From Rothia kristinae NBRC 15354 (GTDB lineage Bacteria; Actinomycetota; Actinomycetes; Actinomycetales; Micrococcaceae): DNA of 64,000 nt. The translations under genes were made by a program, and so were the position numbers. Positions 18,981-28,121 of this stretch are shown here, piece by piece. The stretch lies in contig NZ_BCSM01000001.1 of the NCBI RefSeq assembly GCF_001570865.1, positions 124,001-188,000 of the forward strand. The letters are read 5' to 3'. The notes below the pieces were generated by a model. It was given only the letters and a program-made list of their open reading frames with translations, searched no databases and was not told the DNA's origin. Each line of letters begins with the position of its first letter. The stretch's first letter is position 1.

Positions 18981-18986
18981 TAGGAT
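18981..18986 (+). promoter_or_regulatory. -10-like hexamer before hrpA
   Basis: TAGGAT lies ten bases before the ATG at 18997. If used, the mRNA begins only a few bases before that ATG. It would also exclude the in-frame ATG at 18985, which overlaps the hexamer. Confidence 0.35.
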
Positions 18987-18996
18987 GGCAGGAAGT

Positions 18997-21900
18997 ATGT
19001 CGAACAGCTCCCCCTCCCCCGCCGCGGGCGCGCCCGCGCCCTCCGATTCCGCGCCCTCCCGCCCCGAGATCGCCTATCCGGAGGCCCTGCCGGTCTCCGC
19101 GCGCCGCGAGGAGATCATGAACGCGGTCCGGGAGCACCAGGTCGTGATCATCGCCGGGGAGACCGGCTCCGGGAAGACCACCCAGATCCCCAAGATGCTG
19201 CTGGAGCTGGGCCTGGGCGAACGCGGGAGCATCGGGCACACCCAGCCGCGGCGCCTGGCCGCCCGCTCCGTGGCCGAGCGGATCGCCGAGGAGCTGGGCG
19301 AGCCGATCGGGCAGACCGTGGGCTACCAGGTGCGCTTCACCGCGCAGACCTCCCAGGCCACCCGGATCAAGCTGATGACCGACGGCATCCTGCTCGCGGA
19401 GATCCCGCACGATCCGCTGCTCAAGCGCTACTCGGCGATCATCATCGACGAGGCGCACGAGCGCTCCCTGAACATCGACTTCATCCTGGGCTACCTCAAG
19501 CGCATCCTCCCTCAGCGCCCGGATCTGAAGGTCGTCATCACCTCGGCGACCATCGACCCGCAGCGCTTCGCCCGGCACTTCGCGCCCAGCTTCGACCCGG
19601 TGGCCGAGCACCCCGAGGACGAGCCGATGCCGGCCGACGCCGCCCCGATCATCGAGGTCTCCGGGCGCACCTACCCCGTGGAGATCCGGTACCGTCCGCT
19701 GACCGAGGACCCCGCGCTGCCGGATGAGGAGGACGACGTCGCCGGGGAGGACCGAGACCCGCTGGAGGCGGTGTGCGACGCCGTGCTGGAGCTGGCCGAC
19801 GAGGCCCCCGGGGACCTCCTGATCTTCTTCGCCGGGGAGCGGGAGATCCGCGACGCCGAGGACGCCCTGACGGATCTGGTAGCCAAGGACCGCAGGCTCA
19901 CCGGCACGGAGATCCTGCCGCTGTTCGCCCGGCTGTCCATGGCCGAGCAGCACCGGGTCTTCCGCCCCACCGGGGCTCGGCGGCGGATCGTGCTGGCCAC
20001 CAACGTCGCCGAGACCTCGCTGACCGTTCCCGGGATCAAGTACGTGATCGACCCGGGGACCGCCCGGATCTCCCGGTACTCCACGCGCACCAAGGTCCAG
20101 CGCCTGCCCATCGAGCGGATCTCCCAGGCCAGCGCGGCCCAGCGCTCCGGGCGCTGCGGGCGCGTCTCGGACGGCATCGCGATCCGGCTGTACTCGCAGG
20201 AGGACTTCGACTCCCGGCCGGCCTTCACGGACCCGGAGATCCTGCGCACCAACCTGGCCGCGGTGATCCTGCACACCATGAGCATCGGGGTGGTGCGCTC
20301 CCCGCGGGATATGGAGCGCTTCCCCTTCGTCCAGCCCCCGGCCCGCCGGGCCATCGGCGACGGCGTCGCGGTGCTGCGCGAGCTCGGGGCGCTGAAGGAG
20401 AGGATCGAGGACACCCCCGGGGACGACGCCGCCCAGGCCCCCCGGCGCGGCGCCGGGAAGGGCAGGCGAGGCGGCCGGGGCCGGACCCGCGGCGGGCGCG
20501 GCGCGGGGGCCTCGCCCCTGACCGCGATCGGCCGGCGCCTGGCGGCCTTCCCCGTGGACCCGCGCCTGGGCCGGATGATCGTGGCCGCCCAGGAGCTGGG
20601 CGTGGCCAAGGAGGTCATGGTGCTGGCCGCGGCCCTCACCATCCAGGATCCCCGCGAGCGCCCCGCGGACAAGCGCCAGCAGGCCGATGAGCTGCATGCC
20701 CGGTTCCGGGATGACCGCTCGGACTTCTCCAGCTTCCTGCTGCTGTGGCAGCACCTGCAGGAGAAGCAGCGGGAGCTGTCCTCCAGCCAATTCCGGAAGC
20801 TGTGCCGCCGCGAGTTCATCAACTACGTGCGGGTCCGAGAGTGGCAGGACCTCTATGAGCAGCTGCGCCAGCTGGGCCAGCAGGCCGAGGTGCGCGTCGG
20901 GAAGGGCCGGGACATCGACCCCGGCGTCAACGAGGAGGCCGTGCACCGGGCCCTGCTGACCGGGCTGCTCAGCCACGTCGGGCTGCGCGATGAGCGCAAG
21001 CGCGACTACCAGGGGGCCCGCGGCACCCGCTTCGCGATCTTCCCCGGCTCGGGTCTGTTCAAGAGGAACCCGGACTGGGTGGTGGCCGCGGAGCTGGTGG
21101 AGACCTCCCGGCTGTGGGCCCGCACGGTCGCGGCCGTGCGCCCGGAGTGGATCGAGCAGGCGGCCGGGAACCTGCTCAAGCGCACCCACTCGGAGCCGCA
21201 CTGGTCCGCCCAGCGCGGCTCGGTCATGGCCTACGAGAAGGCGACCCTGTACGGCGTGCCGGTCTACGCCGAACGTCCCGTGGACTACTGGCGGATCGAC
21301 CCGGAGCTGTCCCGGGAGCTGTTCATCCGCAAGGCCCTGGTGGAGGGCGATTGGCGCACCCGGCACCGCTTCTTCCGGCGCAACCAGCAGCGCCTGGCCG
21401 AGGTCGAGGCGCTGGAGGCCCGGCTGCGGCGTCGGGACCTGCGGGTCGACGACGACGCCCTGTACGCGTTCTACGACGCCCGGATCCCGGCCGAGGTGGT
21501 CTCCGAGCGGCACTTCGACCGCTGGTGGAAGCGGGCCCGGCAGGAGGATGAGCACCTGCTGGATCTGGATCCGGAGCGGCTGGTGGACGCCGAGGCCGCC
21601 GAGTACGACGAGTCCGCCTTCCCCCGGGTGTGGGAGGTGGACACGGAAGACTCCACGCTGCGCCTGGACCTGCGCTACGAGTTCGCCCCCTCCGCCCCCG
21701 GCTCGGCGCAGACCAGCGCGGACGGGGTGTTCGTGCAGGTGCCCGTGGTGTTCCTGAACCAGCTGCGCCAGCGGCCCTTCGAGTGGATGATCCCGGGGCT
21801 GCGCACCGAGCTGGTCACGGCCCTGATCCGCTCCCTGCCCAAGGCCGTGCGCAAGTCCTTCGTGCCCGCCCCGGACGTCGCGGCCGCCGCCGTGCAGCGC

Positions 21901-23205
21901 CTGACGGAGGAGTTCGACCCCCAGACCGATGATCTGCTGAGCTCCCTGGAGCTGGCCCTGCGCCGGATCCGGGGCGTGGTGATCCCGCCGGGGTCCTGGG
22001 ACTGGTCCAAGGTCCCCGAGCACCTGCGAGTCACCTTCCAGGTCCGGGATCCGCGCAACCGGGTGCTCGGCGAGGGCCGGGACCTGGAGGCCCTGCAGGA
22101 GCGGCTGGCCCCGCAGGTGCGCGAGGCCCTGGCGGCCTCGCTGGGCGCCTCGGCGGACGCGCTGCAGCGCATCGCCGCCGCGTCGGGCCCCGGTGGTCGA
22201 AACGGTGCCGGGCAGAAAGGCGCGGGTCGGTCCGCGGGCGCCGGTCACGACGGCGCGCCCGGCACGCGCGCTGACCGGAGGCCGCAGCCGGGTTCGGGGG
22301 CGGACCGGGCGTCGTCGGCCGGGGGGCCTGCGGTGCGGGAGGTCGGCGGTCTGCGCGACTGGCCCGAGCAGGAGGTGCCCACCCGCATCACCCGGGAGGT
22401 GGCCGGCCAGGTCATCGAGGGCTTCCCCGCCCTGGTGGATGAGGGGCAGACGGTGGCCGTGCGCGTGCTGGCCACCGAGGCTCAGCGGGCCCGGGCCCAG
22501 CGGGCCGGGGTGATCCGGCTGCTGGCCCTGAAGGTGCCGAGCCCGCAGAAGTACGTCTCGGATCATCTGCGCAACGACGAGAAGATCGTGTTCACCCAGA
22601 ATCCGCACGGCTCGGTGGAGGCGCTGATCGCGGACTGCACGGTCGCGGCCCTGGACAAGCTGACCCCGGATCCAGCGCCGGTGCGCCGCGAGCAGTTCCA
22701 GCGGCTGTTCGAGCACGTCCGGGCGGAGCTGATCGACACGGTCTTCGAGCTGACCTCCCTGGTGGCCTCGATCCTGAAGGAGGCCACCGCGGTGCGCCGA
22801 ATGCTCAAGTCCGGGGCCTCGCTGGCGGTGGTGACCGCGTACAACGACGTCAAGGCGCAGCTGGAGCACCTGATCTACCCCGGGTTCGTGGCGGCCACCG
22901 GGTATGCGCACCTGGTGCACCTGCCGCGGTATCTGCGGGCCATGCGGGTGCGCCTGGAGAAGATCGGCGAGCGGGTGAACCGCGACAACCAGCTGATGCT
23001 GCAGGTGCAGGAGCTGGAGGACGCCTACGACGCCGCGGCCCAGCGGCACGCCGTCGACGGCGCGGTGCCCCCGGAGCTGGCGGAGGTGGGCTGGATGCTG
23101 GAGGAGCTGCGGGTCAGCTTCTTCGCCCAGGAGCTGGGCACGGCACGGCCCGTCTCGGTCCAGCGGATCCAGAAGGCGCAGAAGGCGGCCCTGGCCGGGC
23201 TGTGA
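18997..23205 (+). CDS. hrpA: ATP-dependent RNA helicase HrpA
   Basis: A 1402-residue DEAH-box helicase. Motif I GETGSGKT lies near residue 54, motif II DEAHERS near 150, and motif III SAT follows. Motif VI QRSGRCGRV is present, then the helicase-associated and OB-fold regions and the long HrpA-specific C-terminal region. HrpA helps resolve stalled or collided ribosomes in E. coli. Two low-complexity linkers stand out, an Arg/Gly-rich one near residues 485-505 and a Gly/Ala/Arg-rich one near 1065-1110. They may bind RNA but are otherwise unremarkable in GC-rich genomes. The ATG at 18997 is preferred over 18985 because of the -10-like hexamer. Confidence 0.93.
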   Translation: MSNSSPSPAAGAPAPSDSAPSRPEIAYPEALPVSARREEIMNAVREHQVVIIAGETGSGKTTQIPKMLLELGLGERGSIGHTQPRRLAARSVAERIAEELGEPIGQTVGYQVRFTAQTSQATRIKLMTDGILLAEIPHDPLLKRYSAIIIDEAHERSLNIDFILGYLKRILPQRPDLKVVITSATIDPQRFARHFAPSFDPVAEHPEDEPMPADAAPIIEVSGRTYPVEIRYRPLTEDPALPDEEDDVAGEDRDPLEAVCDAVLELADEAPGDLLIFFAGEREIRDAEDALTDLVAKDRRLTGTEILPLFARLSMAEQHRVFRPTGARRRIVLATNVAETSLTVPGIKYVIDPGTARISRYSTRTKVQRLPIERISQASAAQRSGRCGRVSDGIAIRLYSQEDFDSRPAFTDPEILRTNLAAVILHTMSIGVVRSPRDMERFPFVQPPARRAIGDGVAVLRELGALKERIEDTPGDDAAQAPRRGAGKGRRGGRGRTRGGRGAGASPLTAIGRRLAAFPVDPRLGRMIVAAQELGVAKEVMVLAAALTIQDPRERPADKRQQADELHARFRDDRSDFSSFLLLWQHLQEKQRELSSSQFRKLCRREFINYVRVREWQDLYEQLRQLGQQAEVRVGKGRDIDPGVNEEAVHRALLTGLLSHVGLRDERKRDYQGARGTRFAIFPGSGLFKRNPDWVVAAELVETSRLWARTVAAVRPEWIEQAAGNLLKRTHSEPHWSAQRGSVMAYEKATLYGVPVYAERPVDYWRIDPELSRELFIRKALVEGDWRTRHRFFRRNQQRLAEVEALEARLRRRDLRVDDDALYAFYDARIPAEVVSERHFDRWWKRARQEDEHLLDLDPERLVDAEAAEYDESAFPRVWEVDTEDSTLRLDLRYEFAPSAPGSAQTSADGVFVQVPVVFLNQLRQRPFEWMIPGLRTELVTALIRSLPKAVRKSFVPAPDVAAAAVQRLTEEFDPQTDDLLSSLELALRRIRGVVIPPGSWDWSKVPEHLRVTFQVRDPRNRVLGEGRDLEALQERLAPQVREALAASLGASADALQRIAAASGPGGRNGAGQKGAGRSAGAGHDGAPGTRADRRPQPGSGADRASSAGGPAVREVGGLRDWPEQEVPTRITREVAGQVIEGFPALVDEGQTVAVRVLATEAQRARAQRAGVIRLLALKVPSPQKYVSDHLRNDEKIVFTQNPHGSVEALIADCTVAALDKLTPDPAPVRREQFQRLFEHVRAELIDTVFELTSLVASILKEATAVRRMLKSGASLAVVTAYNDVKAQLEHLIYPGFVAATGYAHLVHLPRYLRAMRVRLEKIGERVNRDNQLMLQVQELEDAYDAAAQRHAVDGAVPPELAEVGWMLEELRVSFFAQELGTARPVSVQRIQKAQKAALAGL

Positions 23206-23252
23206 GCGCCTTCGGGCCCGGCAGCGGCCCGGCGGTGAGCGCTCCTCAGGCC

Positions 23253-23286
23253 GATGCCCGCCCGACCGTGCGGCGGGGCGGGCATC
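23253..23286. terminator. Bidirectional terminator hairpin between hrpA and the HIT gene
   Basis: A perfect 11-bp stem (GATGCCCGCCC with GGGCGGGCATC) and a 12-base loop lie between two convergent genes. There is no T-tract, which is common in high-GC genomes. Confidence 0.7.
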
Positions 23287-23316
23287 GTCAGAGGGGGTGG
23301 GTCGAGCCCGGGGCGC

Positions 23317-23721
23317 TCAGTCCTGCTCGGCCAGCGCCCGGCGGATGCGGACCTGGGCGCGGTCCATGGACTCCTCGGCGGGGTCCTGGTCCACGTTGGC
23401 GAAGTCGAACTCCTCGATGGAGTCCGTGGGCCACACGTGCAGGTGGGTGTGCGGGACCTCGAAGCCCTGGATCATCAGGCCCACCCGGCGCGGGGAGTAC
23501 GCGGTGCGGATCGCCCGGCCGATGCGCCGGGCCACGTCCATCAGGTGCTCGGCCAGCTCCTCGGGCAGGTCGATCCAGTGGTCCACCTCCTCGCGCGGGA
23601 CCACCAGCACGTGCCCCTCGGACAGGGGCTGGATGGACAGGAAGGCCACGCAGCGCTCGTCCTCGTAGACGAAGCGCCCGGGCAGCTCGCCCTGGATGAT
23701 CTTGGTGAACACGGTGCTCAT
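23317..23721 (-). CDS. HIT-family nucleotide hydrolase/transferase
   Basis: A 134-residue histidine-triad protein. FTKIIQGELP starts the fold and the catalytic triad motif is HTHLHVWP near residue 91. HIT proteins hydrolyse nucleoside phosphoramidates or dinucleotides; the in vivo substrate is seldom known. The ATG has GAGGAG upstream. It is downstream of, and on the same strand as, the metallo-beta-lactamase-fold gene, 38 bases away, so the two may be co-transcribed. Confidence 0.92.
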   Translation of the reverse strand: MSTVFTKIIQGELPGRFVYEDERCVAFLSIQPLSEGHVLVVPREEVDHWIDLPEELAEHLMDVARRIGRAIRTAYSPRRVGLMIQGFEVPHTHLHVWPTDSIEEFDFANVDQDPAEESMDRAQVRIRRALAEQD

Positions 23722-23759
23722 GGACGGCTCCTCGAAGGGGTCGGAACAGCGGGTGGGGG

Positions 23760-24413
23760 TCAGGCCTCGACGCTTTCGCGCGGGTCCAGGTGCCGGTAGG
23801 CGGTGCCGTAGCGGCCGCCGAAGTTCTGCACGTGCCCCTCGATCATGCTCCGGCCGTTCTCGGCCAGCAGGGCGTCGTGGATCGGGTAGGCGTGCTCGGC
23901 GCCGACGGCGATGACGAAGTCGATGACCTCCTGGATCTTGTTCCAGGGCGCGTGGATCGGCACCAGCAGGGTGCGCACCTCGGCGTCGTCGGGCACCACG
24001 AAGCTGTCGCCGGGGTGGTAGAGGGTCCCGTCGATGAGGTAGCCGACGTTGGCCACCACGGGGACCAGCGGGTGGATCAGCGCGTGCTGTCCGCCCACCC
24101 CGCGGATCTGGAAGGGCCCGGCCTCGAAGCTCTCCCCCGCCACGGCCTCATGGATGCGCGCCGGATCCGCCACGGCCTCGCGCAGCTCCTCGACCACGGC
24201 GCCCGGGGCCCAGACCTGCACCTCGGGGTGCTCGGCCAGGAAGGCGTGCACGGGCTCGCGGTCGTAGTGATCCGGGTGCTCGTGGGTGATCAGCAGGAAC
24301 GAGGCGCCGTTCAGGGCCTCGGGCAGCTCGGAGAAGGTGCCGGGATCCAGCACGAGCACGGTCCCGTCCTTCTCCAGCCGGATGCACGCGTGGGAGTACT
24401 TGGTCAGCTTCAT
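23760..24413 (-). CDS. Metallo-beta-lactamase-fold hydrolase
   Basis: A 217-residue protein of the UlaG-like branch of the metallo-beta-lactamase superfamily. It has the THEHPDHYD metal motif (HxHxDH), LVLDPGTF near the start, a LYHPGDS motif and a late AYPIHD histidine. Two bound metal ions are expected. The substrate is unknown. The ATG at 24413 is preceded by TAGGGT seven bases away, so the transcript may be leaderless. The GGGAGG in between could also act as a ribosome site. Confidence 0.85.
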   Translation of the reverse strand: MKLTKYSHACIRLEKDGTVLVLDPGTFSELPEALNGASFLLITHEHPDHYDREPVHAFLAEHPEVQVWAPGAVVEELREAVADPARIHEAVAGESFEAGPFQIRGVGGQHALIHPLVPVVANVGYLIDGTLYHPGDSFVVPDDAEVRTLLVPIHAPWNKIQEVIDFVIAVGAEHAYPIHDALLAENGRSMIEGHVQNFGGRYGTAYRHLDPRESVEA

Positions 24414-24420
24414 GCCTCCC

Positions 24421-24426
24421 ACCCTA
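24421..24426 (-). promoter_or_regulatory. -10 hexamer of the metallo-beta-lactamase-fold gene
   Basis: TAGGGT on the minus strand, seven bases before the ATG at 24413. The spacing fits a leaderless start. Confidence 0.4.
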
Positions 24427-24653
24427 GCCCCGATCAGCACAGCCCCGAACAGCTCAGCACCGACCGAACCGACCCCGACGCCGATCCCCGCCCAGGCTGC
24501 TCGCGGATCCGGGACCGCGGGCACGCCGAGGACGAACGCCGATGGCGTCGCGGTGCTCTCACGCGGCACAATGGCGGGAAGCGCCCGGAACCGGCCGAGA
24601 GCGGTCGGGCCGACGGACGCGCAGCTCAAGGCACGAAGGTACAGGGGGAGCAC

Positions 24654-25109
24654 GTGAGCACGGCGCAGCGAGGCGGGACGGCGACGGACCGGGAGCACCG
24701 GGGCCAGGGGCAGCCGGTGCGGGCCACACCCCAGCGCCGGGCCGTCACGAGCAGTCTCGCCGAGCTGGACGGCTTCCACTCCGCCCAGGACCTGCACCGG
24801 CTGATCACCGAATCCGGGAAGAAGGTCTCCCTGGCCACGGTCTACCGGATCCTGCAGTCCCTCGAGGAGGCCGGCGAGGTGGACGTGCTGCCCGGGGAGG
24901 GTGGGCAGGCCCTGTACCGCCAGTGCGCGGCCGAGGAGCACCACCACCACCTGCGCTGCCGCTCCTGCGGCCGGGCCGAGGACATCGGCGCCGACGTCGT
25001 GGAGGCCTGGGCCGAGCAGATCGCCGGGCGCTACGGCTACACCGACATCCGCCACGTCGTGGAGGTCTCCGGGATCTGCGCCCAGTGCGCCGCCGCCCAG
25101 CGGCACTGA
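24654..25109 (+). CDS. zur: Fur-family regulator, probably the zinc sensor Zur
   Basis: A 151-residue Fur-family repressor. The winged helix contains SAQDLHRLITESGKKVSLATVYRILQ. The metal-binding half has EEHHHHLRCRSCG and a final CAQC pair forming the structural zinc site. Zur bound to zinc represses zinc uptake genes. The assignment as Zur rather than Fur or PerR rests on the neighbours: a convergent zinc-type ABC permease starts its 3' end 32 bases away, and 7-1-7 palindromes lie before the binding-protein gene. The GTG start has GGGGGAG four bases upstream. The first 25 residues are an Arg/Gly-rich extension. Confidence 0.85.
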   Translation: MSTAQRGGTATDREHRGQGQPVRATPQRRAVTSSLAELDGFHSAQDLHRLITESGKKVSLATVYRILQSLEEAGEVDVLPGEGGQALYRQCAAEEHHHHLRCRSCGRAEDIGADVVEAWAEQIAGRYGYTDIRHVVEVSGICAQCAAAQRH

Positions 25110-25141
25110 GACGAACCCGATCCGAGCGAGGCCGGTGGGGC

Positions 25142-26116
25142 TCAGGAGGCCCGGTGCCCGCGGTCGGCCACCGCCTTCTCCGCGGTCGTCTCCTCCGCCG
25201 GGGTGCGGCGTCCCGAGGCGCTGTGCCGACGCCGGATCGCCTGGATCCCCGTGCAGACCAGGAAGATCGCGAAGGAGATCGTCGTGACGTAGGGGCTGAT
25301 CGGCAGGGAGCCTGCCAGGGCCAGCAGGATCCCGCCCACCATGGCCACCTCAGCGAACAGCACCGAGAGCAGCACCGAGCGCACCGGGGAGGCCGTGAGC
25401 CGGTTGGCCGCCGCCGCCGGGGTGATCAGCAGGGCCAGCACCAGCAGCGCCCCCACCACCTGCACGGACAGTGCCACCGCGACCCCCAGCAGCAGCATGT
25501 ACACCAGGGACAGCGCCCGCAGCGGCACGCCCTTGGCCGCGGCCACCTGCGGGTCCACGCTGGCGAAGGTCAGCGGCCGCCACAGCAGCAGCAGTCCCCC
25601 CACCACGACGACGGCGCCCAGAGCCATCTCCCCGATCTGGGCGGCGTCCACGGAGACGATCTGGCCGGTCAGCAGCGAGAAGCGGTTGGCCGAGCGCCCC
25701 TGGTACAGGGACAGGAACAGGATGCCCAGGCCCAGCCCGAAGGGCATCAGCGTGCCGATCACCGACTGCTGGCGGCTGGTGCGCGAGCCCAGCAGCCCGA
25801 TCAGCAGGGCCGCGGCCACCGAGCCGACCAGGGATCCGGTGACCACATCCGCGCCGATCAGCAGGGCCAGGGCCGCCCCGGCGAAGGAGAGCTCGGCGAT
25901 CCCGTGCACCGCGAAGGCGGAGTCCCGCAGGGTCACGAACACCCCGGTGACCCCGCCGATCACCGCGAGGATGGCCCCGGCGATGATCGAGGGGTACAGC
26001 AGCTGCAGCAGCTCGCCGTAGTCCTCGAAGACGAAGACCCGCTGCCAGAAGCCGGTCTCCTGGCCCAGCAGGACGGACCCCGGGTGCGCCAGCGCGGCGA
26101 GGATGGCCGGTGACAT
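25142..26116 (-). CDS. znuB: Zinc/manganese-type ABC transporter permease
   Basis: A 324-residue membrane protein of the ZnuB/MntB (ABC-3) family. It has eight or more hydrophobic segments and the family stretch DSAFAVHGIAELSFAGAALALL after the first helices. It forms the channel for ions delivered by the binding lipoprotein encoded at 27068-28015. The C-terminal 35 residues are charged and cytoplasmic. The start overlaps the ATPase gene stop (ATGA), giving the order binding protein, ATPase, permease. Zinc is favoured over manganese because of the His-rich binding protein and the adjacent Fur-family gene. Confidence 0.9.
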   Translation of the reverse strand: MSPAILAALAHPGSVLLGQETGFWQRVFVFEDYGELLQLLYPSIIAGAILAVIGGVTGVFVTLRDSAFAVHGIAELSFAGAALALLIGADVVTGSLVGSVAAALLIGLLGSRTSRQQSVIGTLMPFGLGLGILFLSLYQGRSANRFSLLTGQIVSVDAAQIGEMALGAVVVVGGLLLLWRPLTFASVDPQVAAAKGVPLRALSLVYMLLLGVAVALSVQVVGALLVLALLITPAAAANRLTASPVRSVLLSVLFAEVAMVGGILLALAGSLPISPYVTTISFAIFLVCTGIQAIRRRHSASGRRTPAEETTAEKAVADRGHRAS

Positions 26117-26985
26117 CAGCGCATCCCCTCCGCATCGAGCTCCCGGGGTGCTGAGCCTGCGCAGTGCGGGGTGGCGGCGTCGTGCTCGGGCCCGCCGACC
26201 ACGATGTAGCGCCCGCCGGAGCGCAGCACCTGCACGGGCGTGTCGTACAGGGCGGAGAGCACCTGCCCGCGCATCACCTCCGGCACGGTCCCCACGGTGA
26301 ACCGGCCGTTGGCCAGGTACAGCACCCGGTCGACGTCGTCGATGATCGGGTTGATCTCGTGCGTCACGAAGACCACGGTGGCACCCTCGCTCCTGCGGTA
26401 GTCCTCGATCAGTCCGCTGACGGCCTCCTGGTGGCGCAGGTCCAGGGAGAGCAGGGCCTCATCGCACAGCAGCAGCCGCGGCCGGGCGGCCAGCGCCTGG
26501 GCGACGCGCAGCCGCTGCTGCTCCCCGCCGGAGAGCAGCCCCACGGGCACGTCCGCGTAGTCGGCGGCCCCCACCTGCTCCAGCAGCTCCTGCACCCGGG
26601 CGCGGCGGGCCCGCGAGGGCCACCCGGTGCCCCAGCGGTGCCCGTCCAGGCCGAGGCGGACCATGTCCCGGGCGCGCAGCGGGGTGTCCTGCGGCAGGAT
26701 CCGCTGCTGCGGGATGTAGCCGATGCCGGGATCCCCGCGGTGCGGGGCGTGCCCGAGGACCCGGACCCGCCCCTCGGACAGGCGCAGCAGGCCCAGGATG
26801 GTCTGCAGCAGGGTGGACTTGCCGGAGCCGTTGGGCCCGAGCACTGCGAAGTACTCCCCCGGCGCGATCTCCAGGTTCAGGCCGCTCCACAGGGTGCGCT
26901 GGCCGAAGGAGAGCCGGGCGTCCCGGAAGGAGACGGCGGCCGGCTGGGTTCCGGGGGCTGGGGCGGGACGGGCGACGGCGTTCAC
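26116..26985 (-). CDS. znuC: Zinc/manganese-type ABC transporter ATP-binding protein
   Basis: A 289-residue ABC ATPase. Walker A is GPNGSGKST, the Q-loop region is IPQQR, the signature reads LLSGGEQQR, Walker B is LLLCDEALLSLD and the switch histidine lies in VFVTHE. It powers the permease encoded directly downstream. In Walker B, the usual Pro after the catalytic Glu position (DEP) is Ala. The GTG start is 82 bases after the binding-protein stop. A 40-residue C-terminal tail follows the ATPase core. Confidence 0.9.
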   Translation of the reverse strand: MNAVARPAPAPGTQPAAVSFRDARLSFGQRTLWSGLNLEIAPGEYFAVLGPNGSGKSTLLQTILGLLRLSEGRVRVLGHAPHRGDPGIGYIPQQRILPQDTPLRARDMVRLGLDGHRWGTGWPSRARRARVQELLEQVGAADYADVPVGLLSGGEQQRLRVAQALAARPRLLLCDEALLSLDLRHQEAVSGLIEDYRRSEGATVVFVTHEINPIIDDVDRVLYLANGRFTVGTVPEVMRGQVLSALYDTPVQVLRSGGRYIVVGGPEHDAATPHCAGSAPRELDAEGMR

Positions 26986-27067
26986 GACGGGGGTCGGTGC
27001 TCCTCACGGGGGTCGGGGCTGGGGTGTCGGGCAGGGATGGACGCCTGGACTGCGGGGCGCGCTCCGC

Positions 27068-28015
27068 TCAGGCGAGGGCCTTGCGCAGGTTCTCGATGTT
27101 GCCGCGCATCCAGCTCAGGTAGTCCCTGCCCTCGGGAAGGGTCTCCGTGAAGTCTACGACCGGCACGCGCGCGGACTCGGCGGCGGAGCGCAGCTGCCGG
27201 GTCTGGGCCGTCTCGGTCTGCGGGTTGAAGGCCAGCAGGTCCAGCGATCCGCCGTCGATGATCCGGTGGACCTCGTTCAGCGTCGCCGCCGGCACATCCG
27301 ACTCGGCCTCGACCGCCGAGGAGAAGGCCTCCGGGGTCTCGTTCTTCATCCCCGCGGCATCCAGCAGCCGGTCCGGGACGGGTTCGGTGGCCAGGTAGGT
27401 GCGTCCGGAGGCGCCGATGCCCTTGAGGTCGGAGCTCAGCTCATCGAGCTTCTGCTCGTAGGCCTGGGCGCGGTCGTGGTAGTCCTGCCGGTGCTGCTCG
27501 TCGATGCTCCCGAGGTCCTCGGAGATGGCGTGGGTGAGGTTCTTCATCGCGGAGACGTCGTACCAGACGTGCTCGTTGAAGTCCCCGTGATCGTGGTCGT
27601 CGTGCTCGTGGTCGTGATCGTGCTCCTGGGTCTCGGCGGCCTCCTCGGCCCCGGGCAGCCCGGAGACGGCCACGGCGTCGATGACCTTACCGTCGGCGCC
27701 CTCGGCGGCCTCGGACATGAAGGGGTCGTAGCCGCCGCCGTTGAGCACCACGAGGTCCGCCCGGCTGATCTTCAGCTTGTCCTGGGCGGTGGCCTCATAG
27801 GAGTGGGGGTCCTGGCTGGTGGAGTCCACGATCGCGGTGACCTGCGCGTCGTCGCCGGCCACCTGGCGGGCGATGTCGGCGTAGACGGAGGTGGTGGCCA
27901 CGATGGTGGGCTTGCCCGTGTCCTGCCCCGCGTCCTCCTGCTGCGACGAGCAGCCGGACAGCGCGAGCACCGCGCAGCCCAGCCCCGCGACGATCCCCGC
28001 GGCGATCTTCCTCAT
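27068..28015 (-). CDS. znuA: Zinc-binding lipoprotein of the ABC importer (ZnuA-like)
   Basis: A 315-residue cluster A-I solute-binding protein. A signal peptide ends in the lipobox LSGC (Cys22), so it is anchored to the outer face of the membrane. After IVATTSVYADIARQV come metal-site histidines in DPHSYEAT and EHVWYD. Between them is a loop with repeated HDHDHEHDDHDH-type residues near 150-165. This His-rich loop marks zinc rather than manganese proteins. The ATG at 28015 has GGGGGAGG upstream. Two tandem Fur-family-type palindromes lie just before the gene, so zinc-dependent repression is likely. Confidence 0.92.
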   Translation of the reverse strand: MRKIAAGIVAGLGCAVLALSGCSSQQEDAGQDTGKPTIVATTSVYADIARQVAGDDAQVTAIVDSTSQDPHSYEATAQDKLKISRADLVVLNGGGYDPFMSEAAEGADGKVIDAVAVSGLPGAEEAAETQEHDHDHEHDDHDHGDFNEHVWYDVSAMKNLTHAISEDLGSIDEQHRQDYHDRAQAYEQKLDELSSDLKGIGASGRTYLATEPVPDRLLDAAGMKNETPEAFSSAVEAESDVPAATLNEVHRIIDGGSLDLLAFNPQTETAQTRQLRSAAESARVPVVDFTETLPEGRDYLSWMRGNIENLRKALA

Positions 28016-28061
28016 GGCCTCCCCCTCGACGACGGACCGGACGGTCGGCGCCCGGCTTTGT

Positions 28062-28108
28062 TGTGAACGATTCGCAGCAAGCATCGCACTTGCTGCGAAC
28101 CGTTCGCA
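28062..28108 (-). promoter_or_regulatory. Tandem 7-1-7 palindromes, candidate Zur operators
   Basis: The right-hand box at 28094-28108 is a perfect 7-1-7 inverted repeat, TGCGAAC-C-GTTCGCA. The left-hand box at 28062-28076, TGTGAAC-G-ATTCGCA, matches at five of seven paired positions. Their centres are 32 bases apart, about three helical turns. Fur-family repressors bind 7-1-7 palindromes. As a whole, the region also forms a long 18-base inverted repeat with a 7-base loop, so it could additionally terminate the upstream CNNM genes. Confidence 0.6.
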
Positions 28109-28121
28109 AATCAGGAGGGGC

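Noticed and set aside
18892..23049. A 1385-codon open frame on the minus strand opposite hrpA
   Set aside because: It is a shadow of the GC-rich third codon positions of hrpA; its translation is Gly/Arg/His/Leu low-complexity with no domain.
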